This document shows, piece by piece, positions 1 to 7,006 of a stretch of 14,481 nt of DNA (the first letter of the stretch is position 1; the number at the start of each line of letters is the position of its first letter). The stretch covers positions 1 through 14,481 of the forward strand of contig CAMVDK010000051.1 of the NCBI GenBank assembly GCA_947166165.1. The letters run 5' to 3'. The notes beneath the pieces were generated by a model. It saw nothing but the letters and a program-made list of their open reading frames with translations, made no database searches and was not told where the DNA came from. The position numbers were made by a program, and so were the translations under genes. The DNA comes from an uncultured Porphyromonadaceae bacterium. GTDB taxonomy: Bacteria > Bacteroidota > Bacteroidia > Bacteroidales > Muribaculaceae.

Positions 1-45
1 GGTTTGCTGTGCCGGGGCTGTGTCGCTGCGGTGGTTTCGGCTTTG

Positions 46-657
46 TTATGGGTGGTGACGGGTGCAGATGGCTTGGGCCATTTGGTTGAGGGAGAGGCAC
101 TGGTGGCGCTGAATGCCGAGGCGGCGGTTGTGGCGCTCGGCAGAGTACTCCTGCAGGCTGGTGACGTTGAACAGAAGCAGTCCCAGGCCGGTGAGCAGTG
201 CCACTGTGCCGCCTTGCTGGCGCAACTCGGGCGAGAAGAGGATGCTTGCCCCTCCGGCCACCACCATCAGCGGGGCGATGAAGTACCACCCGCGCACGTC
301 GATTGTGCGCCGCGAGAGCAGCAGATAGATGATGTGGAACACTCCGAGCACCACGAGCAGCACACCCATGAGGAACGAGATGACTCCGTCGAACAGGTCG
401 GGCTTCATGAGCAGGACAATCCCGAAGCACAAGCCTCCCACGGCCGGCACCACGCCGAGGTAGTCGGAACTGGTGCTGGCATCGTCGTGCCGGCGCAGCA
501 CCTTGAGCAGATAGACCATCGACGACAACGCGAAGAGGCCGCCTATCACGAGGGCAATCCAGTGCTGGACATCGGTGCGGGAATAAAAGATGATGAGTAG
601 CACGCCCACCAACATGAGCACCACGTTGGTCAAGAGATTAATGCTAAGTCGGTTCAT
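46..657 (-). CDS. DUF308/HdeD-like polytopic membrane protein
   Basis: This 203-residue protein has six hydrophobic segments, at about residues 8-24, 33-53, 66-84, 91-113, 124-141 and 150-166, paired in Gly-rich hairpins, so it should sit in the inner membrane. The repeated pattern of small residues followed by a long aliphatic helix (for example GGLFALSSMVYLLKVL and MGVLLVVLGVFHIIYLLL) is what DUF308/HdeD-type proteins show. Members are poorly characterised, and the link to acid stress comes only from E. coli HdeD. The cytosolic tail after residue 167 is short, polar and His/Arg-rich. The start ATG is at 655-657 and the stop TAA at 46-48. The gene diverges from the lipid kinase on its right, and nothing shows a functional link between them. 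I am confident of the coding frame and membrane topology, and only moderately sure of the family. Confidence 0.75.
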   Translation of the reverse strand: MNRLSINLLTNVVLMLVGVLLIIFYSRTDVQHWIALVIGGLFALSSMVYLLKVLRRHDDASTSSDYLGVVPAVGGLCFGIVLLMKPDLFDGVISFLMGVLLVVLGVFHIIYLLLSRRTIDVRGWYFIAPLMVVAGGASILFSPELRQQGGTVALLTGLGLLLFNVTSLQEYSAERHNRRLGIQRHQCLSLNQMAQAICTRHHP

Positions 658-821
658 AATGCAGATGTTTTCAAATCAATGATTTAGTGATGTGTAATCG
701 GCAGCGGCAGGGTTCACTTCGCGCTGCAGCTGCGCCAAGCCATCGAGTCGGCCCGATGGTCAATTTCGGCACGAAATTAGTATTTTCGGCGCAAAGGGGC
801 AAGCGTTTGGCGAATAATTTG

Positions 822-829
822 TATTTTTG
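822..829 (+). promoter_or_regulatory. Bacteroidetes -7 box (TATTTTTG) for the lipid kinase
   Basis: TATTTTTG fits the Bacteroidetes -7 consensus TAnnTTTG and lies 21 bases before the ATG at 851. No good TTTG -33 element sits at the usual spacing. The nearest TTTG (806-809) is only 12 bases upstream. The box overlaps an in-frame TTG at 827, which argues against that codon being the translation start. The leader would be only about 10-15 nt. Confidence 0.5.
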
Positions 830-850
830 CAAGTCAAAAAAGTCACCGCT

Positions 851-1750
851 ATGTCAGTAAAACAGCAACTCACCGTTATCGTCAACCCGAAATCGGGCAC
901 GAGCAGCAAGGCCGGTGTGCCCGAATTGGTGGACAAGTGCCTTGATTCGGCACACTACGCCACCGAAGTGGTGTTCACCCAGGCTCCTGGCCATGCCACC
1001 GAGCTGGCTCGCTCGGCGGTGGCCCGGGGTGTAGACGGCGTGCTGGCAGTGGGTGGCGACGGCACGGTGAACGAGGTGGCGCGCGTGCTGCGCGACACGT
1101 CGACGCCGCTGGGCGTGATTCCGTGCGGCTCGGGCAACGGGCTGGCGCGGCACCTGCACATCCCCATCAACGTGGAGCGCGCGCTGCGCATGATCGACGA
1201 CGGCATCATCGAGTCGGTGGACTACGGCACGGTGAACGGCGCGCCGTTTTTCTGCACGTGTGGGGTGGGCTTCGACGCGCAGGTGAGTCACAAGTTTGCC
1301 AACGAGGACACGCGGGGACTGGTGACCTACATCCGCACGACCATCGGCGAGTATTTCCGCTACAAGGCGCAGGACTATGCCATCAGCATCGACAACCAGC
1401 AGCTGCGCGAACGGGCGTTTGTGATTGCGTGCTGCAACGCAGCGCAGTATGGCAACAACGCCTACATGGCCCCCCGGGCGTCGATGAAGGACGGGAAGAT
1501 CGACATGACCATCATCCACAGCTTCAACCTGGGCGAGGCCGCGCTGCTGGGCGCGCGGCTGTTCACGAGCAACATCGACCGCGACCGCCACGTGAGCATC
1601 TACCGCGGGCACGAGATATTCATCGAGCGTGAGAAGGAAGACGTGATGCACCTCGACGGCGAGCCGCTGATGATGCCCCGCCTGCTGCACATCGAGTGCC
1701 ATCCAGCCGCGCTGCGGGTGTATGTGCCCACGGCGGGCAAGGACATCTGA
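851..1750 (+). CDS. Diacylglycerol kinase-family lipid kinase (YegS/DgkB-like)
   Basis: The 299-residue product is a soluble or membrane-associated lipid kinase of the DAGK catalytic family, which transfers phosphate from ATP to a lipid alcohol such as diacylglycerol. The diagnostic motifs are present: NPKSGT near residue 12, GGDGT at 68-72 followed by VNEVA, and GSGNG at 93-97, the nucleotide-binding signature shared with YegS, DgkB and sphingosine kinases. A late DGEP motif belongs to the C-terminal beta domain. Length is normal for the family, and no transmembrane helix is visible. I chose ATG 851 because the in-frame TTG at 827 lies inside the -7 box, and the family normally begins just before the VIVNP strand. 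The gene has its own promoter and terminator, so it is probably monocistronic. The exact lipid substrate cannot be read from the sequence. Confidence 0.88.
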   Translation: MSVKQQLTVIVNPKSGTSSKAGVPELVDKCLDSAHYATEVVFTQAPGHATELARSAVARGVDGVLAVGGDGTVNEVARVLRDTSTPLGVIPCGSGNGLARHLHIPINVERALRMIDDGIIESVDYGTVNGAPFFCTCGVGFDAQVSHKFANEDTRGLVTYIRTTIGEYFRYKAQDYAISIDNQQLRERAFVIACCNAAQYGNNAYMAPRASMKDGKIDMTIIHSFNLGEAALLGARLFTSNIDRDRHVSIYRGHEIFIEREKEDVMHLDGEPLMMPRLLHIECHPAALRVYVPTAGKDI

Positions 1751-1794
1751 CCCCCCACGAGGGAGGACGCATCAAAAATATGCACAGGTCACCA

Positions 1795-1833
1795 GAGCCG
1801 AGCCACTGCTGTGTGGCGCGGCTCCGTTTTTTT
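1795..1833 (+). terminator. Rho-independent terminator after the lipid kinase
   Basis: The arms GAGCCG-A-GCCAC and GTGGC-G-CGGCTC pair with one internal A/G mismatch around the loop TGCTGT. The hairpin is followed by CG and seven T residues (1827-1833). It lies 45 bases after the kinase stop. It is followed by a GC-rich decamer, GGCTGCGCGA, occurring twice one base apart (1843-1852 and 1854-1863), for which I see no function. Confidence 0.85.
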
Positions 1834-1901
1834 GGGGCGCGCGGCTGCGCGAGGGCTGCGCGAATCGCTTTTTTACTAAAAAATTGCTAAATATTTGTCC
1901 A

Positions 1902-1932
1902 TTTGATGAATAATGTGTAAATTCGTAATTTG
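1902..1932 (+). promoter_or_regulatory. Candidate promoter of the glycogen operon
   Basis: TTTG at 1902-1905 and TAATTTG at 1926-1932 are separated by 20 bases, the arrangement of a Bacteroidetes -33/-7 promoter, although the -7 element is one base shorter than TAnnTTTG. Transcription would begin near 1938 and give a leader of about 60-65 nt before the ATG at 2002. An alternative -7-like element (AATATTTG, 1890-1897) has a weaker context. Confidence 0.45.
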
Positions 1933-2001
1933 AAAACTAAAACCATTACCTGTTTTGGTAAGGAACAACCTCACCAAAAGAATGCTAACAAGCTGATATT
2001 C

Positions 2002-3957
2002 ATGAGCTACTTAAAGTTTGACAAGACGTTGATGATCAACTTGGACCAATCGCTGCCCAAGGAGATGCTCCGCACCAACCAGAGCGGGGCCTACCACTGC
2101 ACGACGATAGTGCGGTGCAACACCCGCAAGCAGCACGGCCTGCTGGTGATTCCCATCCCCGACCTTGACGACAACAACCACGTGCTGCTGTCGAGCCTCG
2201 ACGAGACGGTGATCCAGCACGGCGCGCCGTTCAACCTGGGCCTGCACCGCTACAACGGCGGCACCTACAGCCCCAACGGGCACAAATACATCCGCGAGTA
2301 CGACTGCGAGCGCGTGCCCACGACCACCTACCGCGTGGGCGGCGTGATCTTGAAGAAGGAGAAAATCTTCATCACCCACGAGAACCGCATCCTGATCCGC
2401 TACACGCTCGTTGACGCCCACTCGAAGACCACGCTGCAGTTCAGGCCGTTTCTGGCCTTCCGCAGCGCCAACGACCTGTGTGTGGAGAACAGTGTGGCCA
2501 GCCGCGAGTGGCGCGAGGTGAAGAACGGCATCGCCACCTGCATGTATGACGGCTACCCCACGCTCTACATGCAGGTGAGCCACAAGCCGGAGTTTGTGTT
2601 CGACCCTCACTGGTACAAGAACATCGAGTACACCAAGGACCAGGAGCGCGGCATCCCTTACAGCGAGGACCTCTACGTGCCGGGCTACTTCCAGGTGGAC
2701 ATCCGCAAGGGCGAGAGCGTGATTTTCTCGGCCTGCGTCGAGGAGGTGAACACGCGCAACCTGGCCAAGATGTATGAGGACGAAATCAAGCCACGCACAC
2801 CGCGCACGAGTTTCTACAACTGCATGAAGAACAGTGCCAAGCAGTTCTACATCACCAATGCCGACGGCCACTACCTGCTGGCTGGCTACCCGTGGTTCAA
2901 AATCCGCGCTCGCGACGAGCTGATTGCGCTGCCGGGCTGCACGCTCTCGGTGCACCACAAGCCCGACTTCGAGGCCATCATGGACACTGCCGGCGCGGCC
3001 TTGCAGCGATGGATGCGCGAAGGCACGCTCGACCGCCACTTGAAGGGTCTGAACCTGCCCGACGTGCCGCTGTGGGCCATCTACGACATCCAGCGCTATG
3101 CCCACGACCAGAGCAACGACGCCGCCCGCGAGCGCTACGGCGAGCTGATGAAGGAGCTGCTGGCGTTCATCATCGACGGCAACCACCCCAACCTGAAGGT
3201 GGAGCCCAACGGGCTGGTGAGCAGCGACGGCACCCTGGCGCCCATCTCGTGGATGAACTCCACGCACCCCGACGGCCGACCGATGATTCCGCGCACAGGT
3301 CTGCTGGTTGAATTCAACGCACTGTGGTACAACGCCCTGATGTTCGCCCAAGAGCTTTATGAGCACGACACGATGATGACCGGCACGCTCAACCGCTGGC
3401 GCGACCTGAGCGACAAGGCGCGGCTCGCCTTCGTGGAGACGTTCCTCAACGACGGGGGCTATCTGTACGACTACGTGAACGGCGCGTACACCGACCTGAG
3501 CGTGCGCCCCAACATGGTGATTGCCATCGCCATGGACCACACGCCGCTCGACCGCCGCCAGCGCAAGAGCGTGCTCGACGTGGCCACCCGCGAGCTGCTC
3601 ACCCCCAAGGGCCTGCGCACGCTGAGCCCCAACAGCTACGGCTACCGCCCGCTCTACCTAGGCAACCCCGAGGAGCGCCAGATGGCCTACTACGCCGGCC
3701 CGGCCCGCCCGTGGCTGATGGACTTCTACAGCAAGGCCTACATCCGCGTGTTCGGCATCGGCAGCATCTCGTTTATCGAGCGCATGATGATTGGCTACGA
3801 AGACGAGATGAAGGAGGGCTGCATCGGCTCGCTGAGCGAGCTCTACGACGGCAACCCGCCCTTCATCGGCCGTGGGGCCGTGAGCTTCGCGCCCAACGTG
3901 GGCGGCATCCTGCGCGTGCTGCGGCTGTTCAAGAACCTGCACATCATCGACAAATAA
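2002..3957 (+). CDS. Glycogen debranching enzyme, GH133 type (GDE_N + GDE_C)
   Basis: The 651-residue cytoplasmic enzyme should hydrolyse alpha-1,6 branch points of glycogen (amylo-alpha-1,6-glucosidase) as the first gene of a glycogen operon. The N-terminal half has the GDE_N beta-sandwich pattern: a start MSYLKFDK, then SGAYHCTTIV and TRKQHGLLVIP, found in Bacteroidetes and archaeal debranching enzymes. The catalytic alpha/alpha barrel follows, with AGYPWFKIRARDELIALPG from residue 294 and VEFNALWYN from 436, both conserved signature stretches of the GDE_C domain, and YDYVNG and RPNMVIAI further on. I chose ATG 2002 because relatives start at MSYLKF; the longer frame from a TTG at 1930 runs into the promoter. 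The next gene starts 34 bases downstream. Length and domain order are normal, and no truncation is seen. Confidence 0.92.
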   Translation: MSYLKFDKTLMINLDQSLPKEMLRTNQSGAYHCTTIVRCNTRKQHGLLVIPIPDLDDNNHVLLSSLDETVIQHGAPFNLGLHRYNGGTYSPNGHKYIREYDCERVPTTTYRVGGVILKKEKIFITHENRILIRYTLVDAHSKTTLQFRPFLAFRSANDLCVENSVASREWREVKNGIATCMYDGYPTLYMQVSHKPEFVFDPHWYKNIEYTKDQERGIPYSEDLYVPGYFQVDIRKGESVIFSACVEEVNTRNLAKMYEDEIKPRTPRTSFYNCMKNSAKQFYITNADGHYLLAGYPWFKIRARDELIALPGCTLSVHHKPDFEAIMDTAGAALQRWMREGTLDRHLKGLNLPDVPLWAIYDIQRYAHDQSNDAARERYGELMKELLAFIIDGNHPNLKVEPNGLVSSDGTLAPISWMNSTHPDGRPMIPRTGLLVEFNALWYNALMFAQELYEHDTMMTGTLNRWRDLSDKARLAFVETFLNDGGYLYDYVNGAYTDLSVRPNMVIAIAMDHTPLDRRQRKSVLDVATRELLTPKGLRTLSPNSYGYRPLYLGNPEERQMAYYAGPARPWLMDFYSKAYIRVFGIGSISFIERMMIGYEDEMKEGCIGSLSELYDGNPPFIGRGAVSFAPNVGGILRVLRLFKNLHIIDK

Positions 3958-3991
3958 ACCACCTCTACCGAAAAACCGTAAATTACCCTAT

Positions 3992-5254
3992 ATGAAAGCA
4001 TTAATGTTCGGCTGGGAATTCCCGCCGCATATCCTTGGCGGGCTTGGCACGGCGAGTTACGGCCTCACCAAGGGCATGGCCGAGTGTGGCGACATGGACA
4101 TCACCTTCGTGATACCCAAGCCGCAAGGCGACGAGCCGAAGGACTTTGCCCGCATCATCGGTGCATGCCACACGCCCGTGGCGTGGCGCAACGTGGACTG
4201 GAGCCACGTGGAGCAGCGACTGGCCGGCGTGATGGACCCTCAACTCTACTTTGCCCTGCGCGACCACATCTACGCCGACTTCAACTACATCGGCACCAAC
4301 GACCTGGGCTGCATCGAGTTCTCGGGCCGCTATCCCGACAATCTGCTCGAGGAAATCAACAACTACTCGATTGTGGCGGGCGTGATTGCCCGCACGGTGG
4401 AGTGCGACGTGATTCACTCCCACGACTGGCTCACCTATCCCGCCGGCATCCACGCCAAGCAGGTGACAGGCAAGCCGCTGGTGATCCACGTGCACGCCAC
4501 CGACTTCGACCGCAGCCGCGGCAAGGTGAACCCCACCGTGTTCAGCATCGAGAAGGACGGCATGAACCAGGCCGACCACATCATCACGGTGAGCAACCTG
4601 ACCCGCCGCACCGTGATTGAGAAATACGGCATCCATCCCGACAAGGTGACCACCGTCCACAACGCCGTGGAGCCGCTGAGCCAAGAGCTGCTCGACGTGC
4701 CCGTGCCTCCGGGCAAGAAGAACAAGGTGGTCACCTTCCTGGGACGCATCACCATGCAGAAGGGGCCGGAATACTTTGTCGAAGCCGCCGCGCAGGTGCT
4801 CCGCAAGGTGGACAACGTGCAGTTTGTCATGGCCGGCGGCGGCGACATGATGGAGAAGATGATCCGCCTGGCCGCGCGCCGCCACATCATGGACCGCTTC
4901 CACTTCGCCGGCTTCCTGCGCGGCAAGGAGGTGTATGAGCTGCTCAAGGCCAGCGACGTGTACATCATGCCGTCGGTGAGCGAGCCCTTCGGCATCTCGC
5001 CCCTCGAGGCCATGCAGATGGGCACCCCGAGCATCATCTCCAAGCAGAGCGGCTGCGCCGAGATTCTGCAAAACGTGATCAAGGTCGACTATTGGGACAT
5101 CAACGCCATGGCCGACGCCATCTACTCGATTATCAGCTACCCCGCCATGTATCGCGAACTGCGCGAGAACGGCCTCAAGGAGGTGGACGGCATACGCTGG
5201 AACAAGGCCGGAGCAAAGGTGATCGACATCTACCGCCGTCTGACACATTATTGA
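3992..5254 (+). CDS. GT4/GT5-type glycosyltransferase, probable glycogen synthase
   Basis: The 420-residue GT-B fold enzyme probably elongates alpha-1,4-glucan from a nucleotide-glucose donor in the cytoplasm. The N-terminus reads MKALMFGWEFPPHILGGLG: the GGLG loop at residues 16-19 corresponds to the KxGGL donor-binding loop of glycogen synthases, here without the Lys. HSHDWLT and HVHATDFDRS mark the end of the N-terminal Rossmann domain. The C-terminal Glycos_transf_1 domain begins at about 245 with KVVTFLGRIT and ends in the EX7E motif, with E331 and E339 in SEPFGISPLEAMQ. It lies 34 bases after the debranching gene and 37 before the GH57 gene. This order matches the Bacteroides glycogen locus, which supports the glycogen role. 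From sequence alone it could instead be a GT4 enzyme for another alpha-glucan, and the sugar nucleotide (ADP- or UDP-glucose) is not decidable. Confidence 0.85.
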   Translation: MKALMFGWEFPPHILGGLGTASYGLTKGMAECGDMDITFVIPKPQGDEPKDFARIIGACHTPVAWRNVDWSHVEQRLAGVMDPQLYFALRDHIYADFNYIGTNDLGCIEFSGRYPDNLLEEINNYSIVAGVIARTVECDVIHSHDWLTYPAGIHAKQVTGKPLVIHVHATDFDRSRGKVNPTVFSIEKDGMNQADHIITVSNLTRRTVIEKYGIHPDKVTTVHNAVEPLSQELLDVPVPPGKKNKVVTFLGRITMQKGPEYFVEAAAQVLRKVDNVQFVMAGGGDMMEKMIRLAARRHIMDRFHFAGFLRGKEVYELLKASDVYIMPSVSEPFGISPLEAMQMGTPSIISKQSGCAEILQNVIKVDYWDINAMADAIYSIISYPAMYRELRENGLKEVDGIRWNKAGAKVIDIYRRLTHY

Positions 5255-5291
5255 GAAAACAACTAACCAGAACACAGATACCGACACAGAT

Positions 5292-6764
5292 ATGAAAGCG
5301 ATTTGTTTCTACTTCCAGATACACCAGCCGTTCAGGCTGAAGAACTACCGATTCTTCGACATCGGCAACGATCACTACTACTACGACGACTTCGCCGACG
5401 ACGACATCATCACGCGCATTGCCCGCCGGTCGTATCTGCCGGCCAACGCCACGCTGCTCGACATGATTCACGAGCACGGCAAGAAATTCCGCGTGGCCTT
5501 CTCGCTGAGCGGCACGGCGCTGGAGCAATTGGAGCAATGCGTACCCGAGTTCATCGACTCGATGAAGGAGCTGGCCGCCACCGGCTGCGTGGAGTTCCTG
5601 AGCGAGACCTACGCCCACTCGCTGGCCTCGCTGCAAGACCCCGAGGAGTTCACCCGCCAGGTGCGCGCCCACGACGCCAAAATCGAGCAGCTCTTCGGCC
5701 AGAAGCCGAAAGTGTTCCGCAACACGGAGCTGATCTACGACGACGACATCGCCAGCATGGTGGCCGCCATGGGATTCAAGGGAGCCATCACCGACGGCGC
5801 CCGCCACATCCTGGGCTGGAAGTCGCCCAACTACGTCTACAGCGCCGCCAGTGCCCCCAAGCTCAAGCTCCTGCTCAAAAACGGCAAGCTGAGCGACGAC
5901 ATCGCCTTCCGCTTCAGCAACACCGACTGGGCGTCCTACCCGCTCACCGCCGACAAATTCATTGGCTGGATCGCCCAGCTGCCGCAGGAGGAGCAGATTG
6001 TGAACCTGTTCATGAACTACGAAAGCCTGGGCGAACTCCAGCCCCGCGAGAGCGGCATCTTCGAGTTCATGAAGGCCCTGCCCCGCTTCGCCGCCGAAAA
6101 CGACATCCACTTCTGGACACCGAGCGACACCCTCAAGGCCCTCAAGCCTGTGGGCACACTCACCGTGCCCTACCCCATGTCGTGGAGCGACGAGGCCCGC
6201 GACACCAGCGCCTGGCTCGGCAACGTGCTCCAGCAAGAAGCCGTCGAGAAACTCTACTCCATCGCCGAACGCGTGCATCTGTGCGACGACAAGGGCATCC
6301 AGCAGGACTGGAACCGCCTCCAGACCAGCGACCACTTCTTCTACATGAGCACCAAGCACAGCGCCGACGGCACCGTGCACAGCGCCTACAGCCCCTACAG
6401 CTCGCCCTACACCGCATTCACCAACTACATGAACGTGCTCAGCGACTTCATGACCCGCGTCGAACAGCAGTTCCCCGCCGACATCGACAACGAGGAACTC
6501 AACTCGCTGCTTCTCACCATCAACAACCAGGAGGCCGAAATCGAGCAGCTCAAGCGTGAGGTGGAGATGATGCGCGGCAACATCACCAACGACCTGACGG
6601 GCGACTTTGAGCCAGACGAGGTGGTGGCTGTTGAAGAACCCGCCGAAGAACCCAAGGAAGAGCCTAAAAAGCCCAAAACCGCCAAGAAAACCAAGGACAC
6701 CGCCGCCAAGCCGAAAACACCGGCCAAGCGCACCACCAAGAAGAAAACCGACAATACGAAATAA
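5292..6764 (+). CDS. GH57 alpha-amylase-like protein with Lys-rich C-terminal tail
   Basis: The 490-residue protein has a GH57 catalytic region (about 1-395). Visible conserved stretches are HQPFR (11-15), the SLSGT region, FRNTELIY with the expected nucleophile E146, and FMNYESLGE (240-248). In active GH57 alpha-amylases the last stretch normally carries the acid/base Asp just before YE; here it is N242. Normal hydrolysis is therefore doubtful. Residues 400-429 form a heptad-like helix (IEQLKREVEMM), followed by an acidic EEPAEEP linker from about 439 and a Lys/Pro/Thr/Ala-rich tail to the end (459-490), an extension not part of the GH57 domain. There is no signal peptide, so the protein is cytoplasmic. 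It is the third gene of the glycogen operon and is followed by the terminator at 6812. Possible roles are glucan remodelling, transglycosylation or a non-catalytic glycogen-binding factor. Confidence 0.88.
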   Translation: MKAICFYFQIHQPFRLKNYRFFDIGNDHYYYDDFADDDIITRIARRSYLPANATLLDMIHEHGKKFRVAFSLSGTALEQLEQCVPEFIDSMKELAATGCVEFLSETYAHSLASLQDPEEFTRQVRAHDAKIEQLFGQKPKVFRNTELIYDDDIASMVAAMGFKGAITDGARHILGWKSPNYVYSAASAPKLKLLLKNGKLSDDIAFRFSNTDWASYPLTADKFIGWIAQLPQEEQIVNLFMNYESLGELQPRESGIFEFMKALPRFAAENDIHFWTPSDTLKALKPVGTLTVPYPMSWSDEARDTSAWLGNVLQQEAVEKLYSIAERVHLCDDKGIQQDWNRLQTSDHFFYMSTKHSADGTVHSAYSPYSSPYTAFTNYMNVLSDFMTRVEQQFPADIDNEELNSLLLTINNQEAEIEQLKREVEMMRGNITNDLTGDFEPDEVVAVEEPAEEPKEEPKKPKTAKKTKDTAAKPKTPAKRTTKKKTDNTK

Positions 6765-6811
6765 GGCGTAGGCCTACACACCTCGCCACCGTCGGCGAAA
6801 CCGAACCCGCA

Positions 6812-6852
6812 GCGACCGCAGTCCCCCGAAAAGACTGCGGTCGCCGCATTTT
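6812..6852 (+). terminator. Terminator hairpin of the glycogen operon
   Basis: A perfect 12-bp stem, GCGACCGCAGTC (6812-6823) and GACTGCGGTCGC (6833-6844), encloses a 9-nt loop. It is followed after CGCA by a short T-run (6849-6852). It lies 48 bases after the GH57 stop. The T-tract is weak but the stem is very strong. The rest of the 6765-7006 gap holds a second T-run at 6893-6900 and the promoter at 6955. Confidence 0.75.
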
Positions 6853-6954
6853 ACACCCATTAACTACTTGTGCGCGTTTTTCGAAATTCACATTTTTTTT
6901 CGCTAATTCCATCAATCATTGCTGGGAGATGCATGGGAACTGAAATTAATTTGC

Positions 6955-6962
6955 TATATTTG
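6955..6962 (+). promoter_or_regulatory. -7 box (TATATTTG) for the S41 lipoprotein gene
   Basis: TATATTTG is a perfect match to the Bacteroidetes -7 consensus TAnnTTTG. It lies 44 bases before the ATG at 7007 in an AT-rich stretch. No clear TTTG -33 element is present at the usual distance. It also argues that the in-frame TTG at 6977, just after the predicted transcription start, is not the translation start. Confidence 0.6.
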
Positions 6963-7006
6963 CGCTGTTATAGACATTGACCAAACCTCAATATATCCGC
7001 TCAACG

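Noticed and set aside
4..600. Long plus-strand open frame opposite the DUF308 gene
   Set aside because: It is an antisense shadow rich in His, Glu and Gln with no domain pattern. The minus-strand frame has clear transmembrane helices.
827..850. N-terminal extension of the lipid kinase from TTG 827
   Set aside because: The TTG lies inside the -7 box TATTTTTG (822-829), and the extension has no family likeness. ATG 851 gives a normal start.
1843..1863. Tandem GGCTGCGCGA pair as a CRISPR-like or phase-variable repeat
   Set aside because: Only two copies with a one-base gap, next to a terminator. Too little to support any such element.
1930..2001. 24-residue extension of the debranching enzyme from TTG 1930
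   Set aside because: It overlaps the candidate -7 element, and debranching relatives begin at MSYLKF (ATG 2002).
2011..3540. 509-codon minus-strand frame inside the debranching gene, and similar long antisense frames in the other GC-rich genes (for example 4001-5287, 5175-6380)
   Set aside because: GC-rich codon use leaves the antisense frame open. The composition (Val, His, Ala, Gln-rich) and lack of motifs mark them as shadows.
6977..7006. Start of the S41 lipoprotein at TTG 6977
   Set aside because: It would place ten polar residues before the signal peptide. ATG 7007 begins directly with a typical lipoprotein signal and lies after the promoter.
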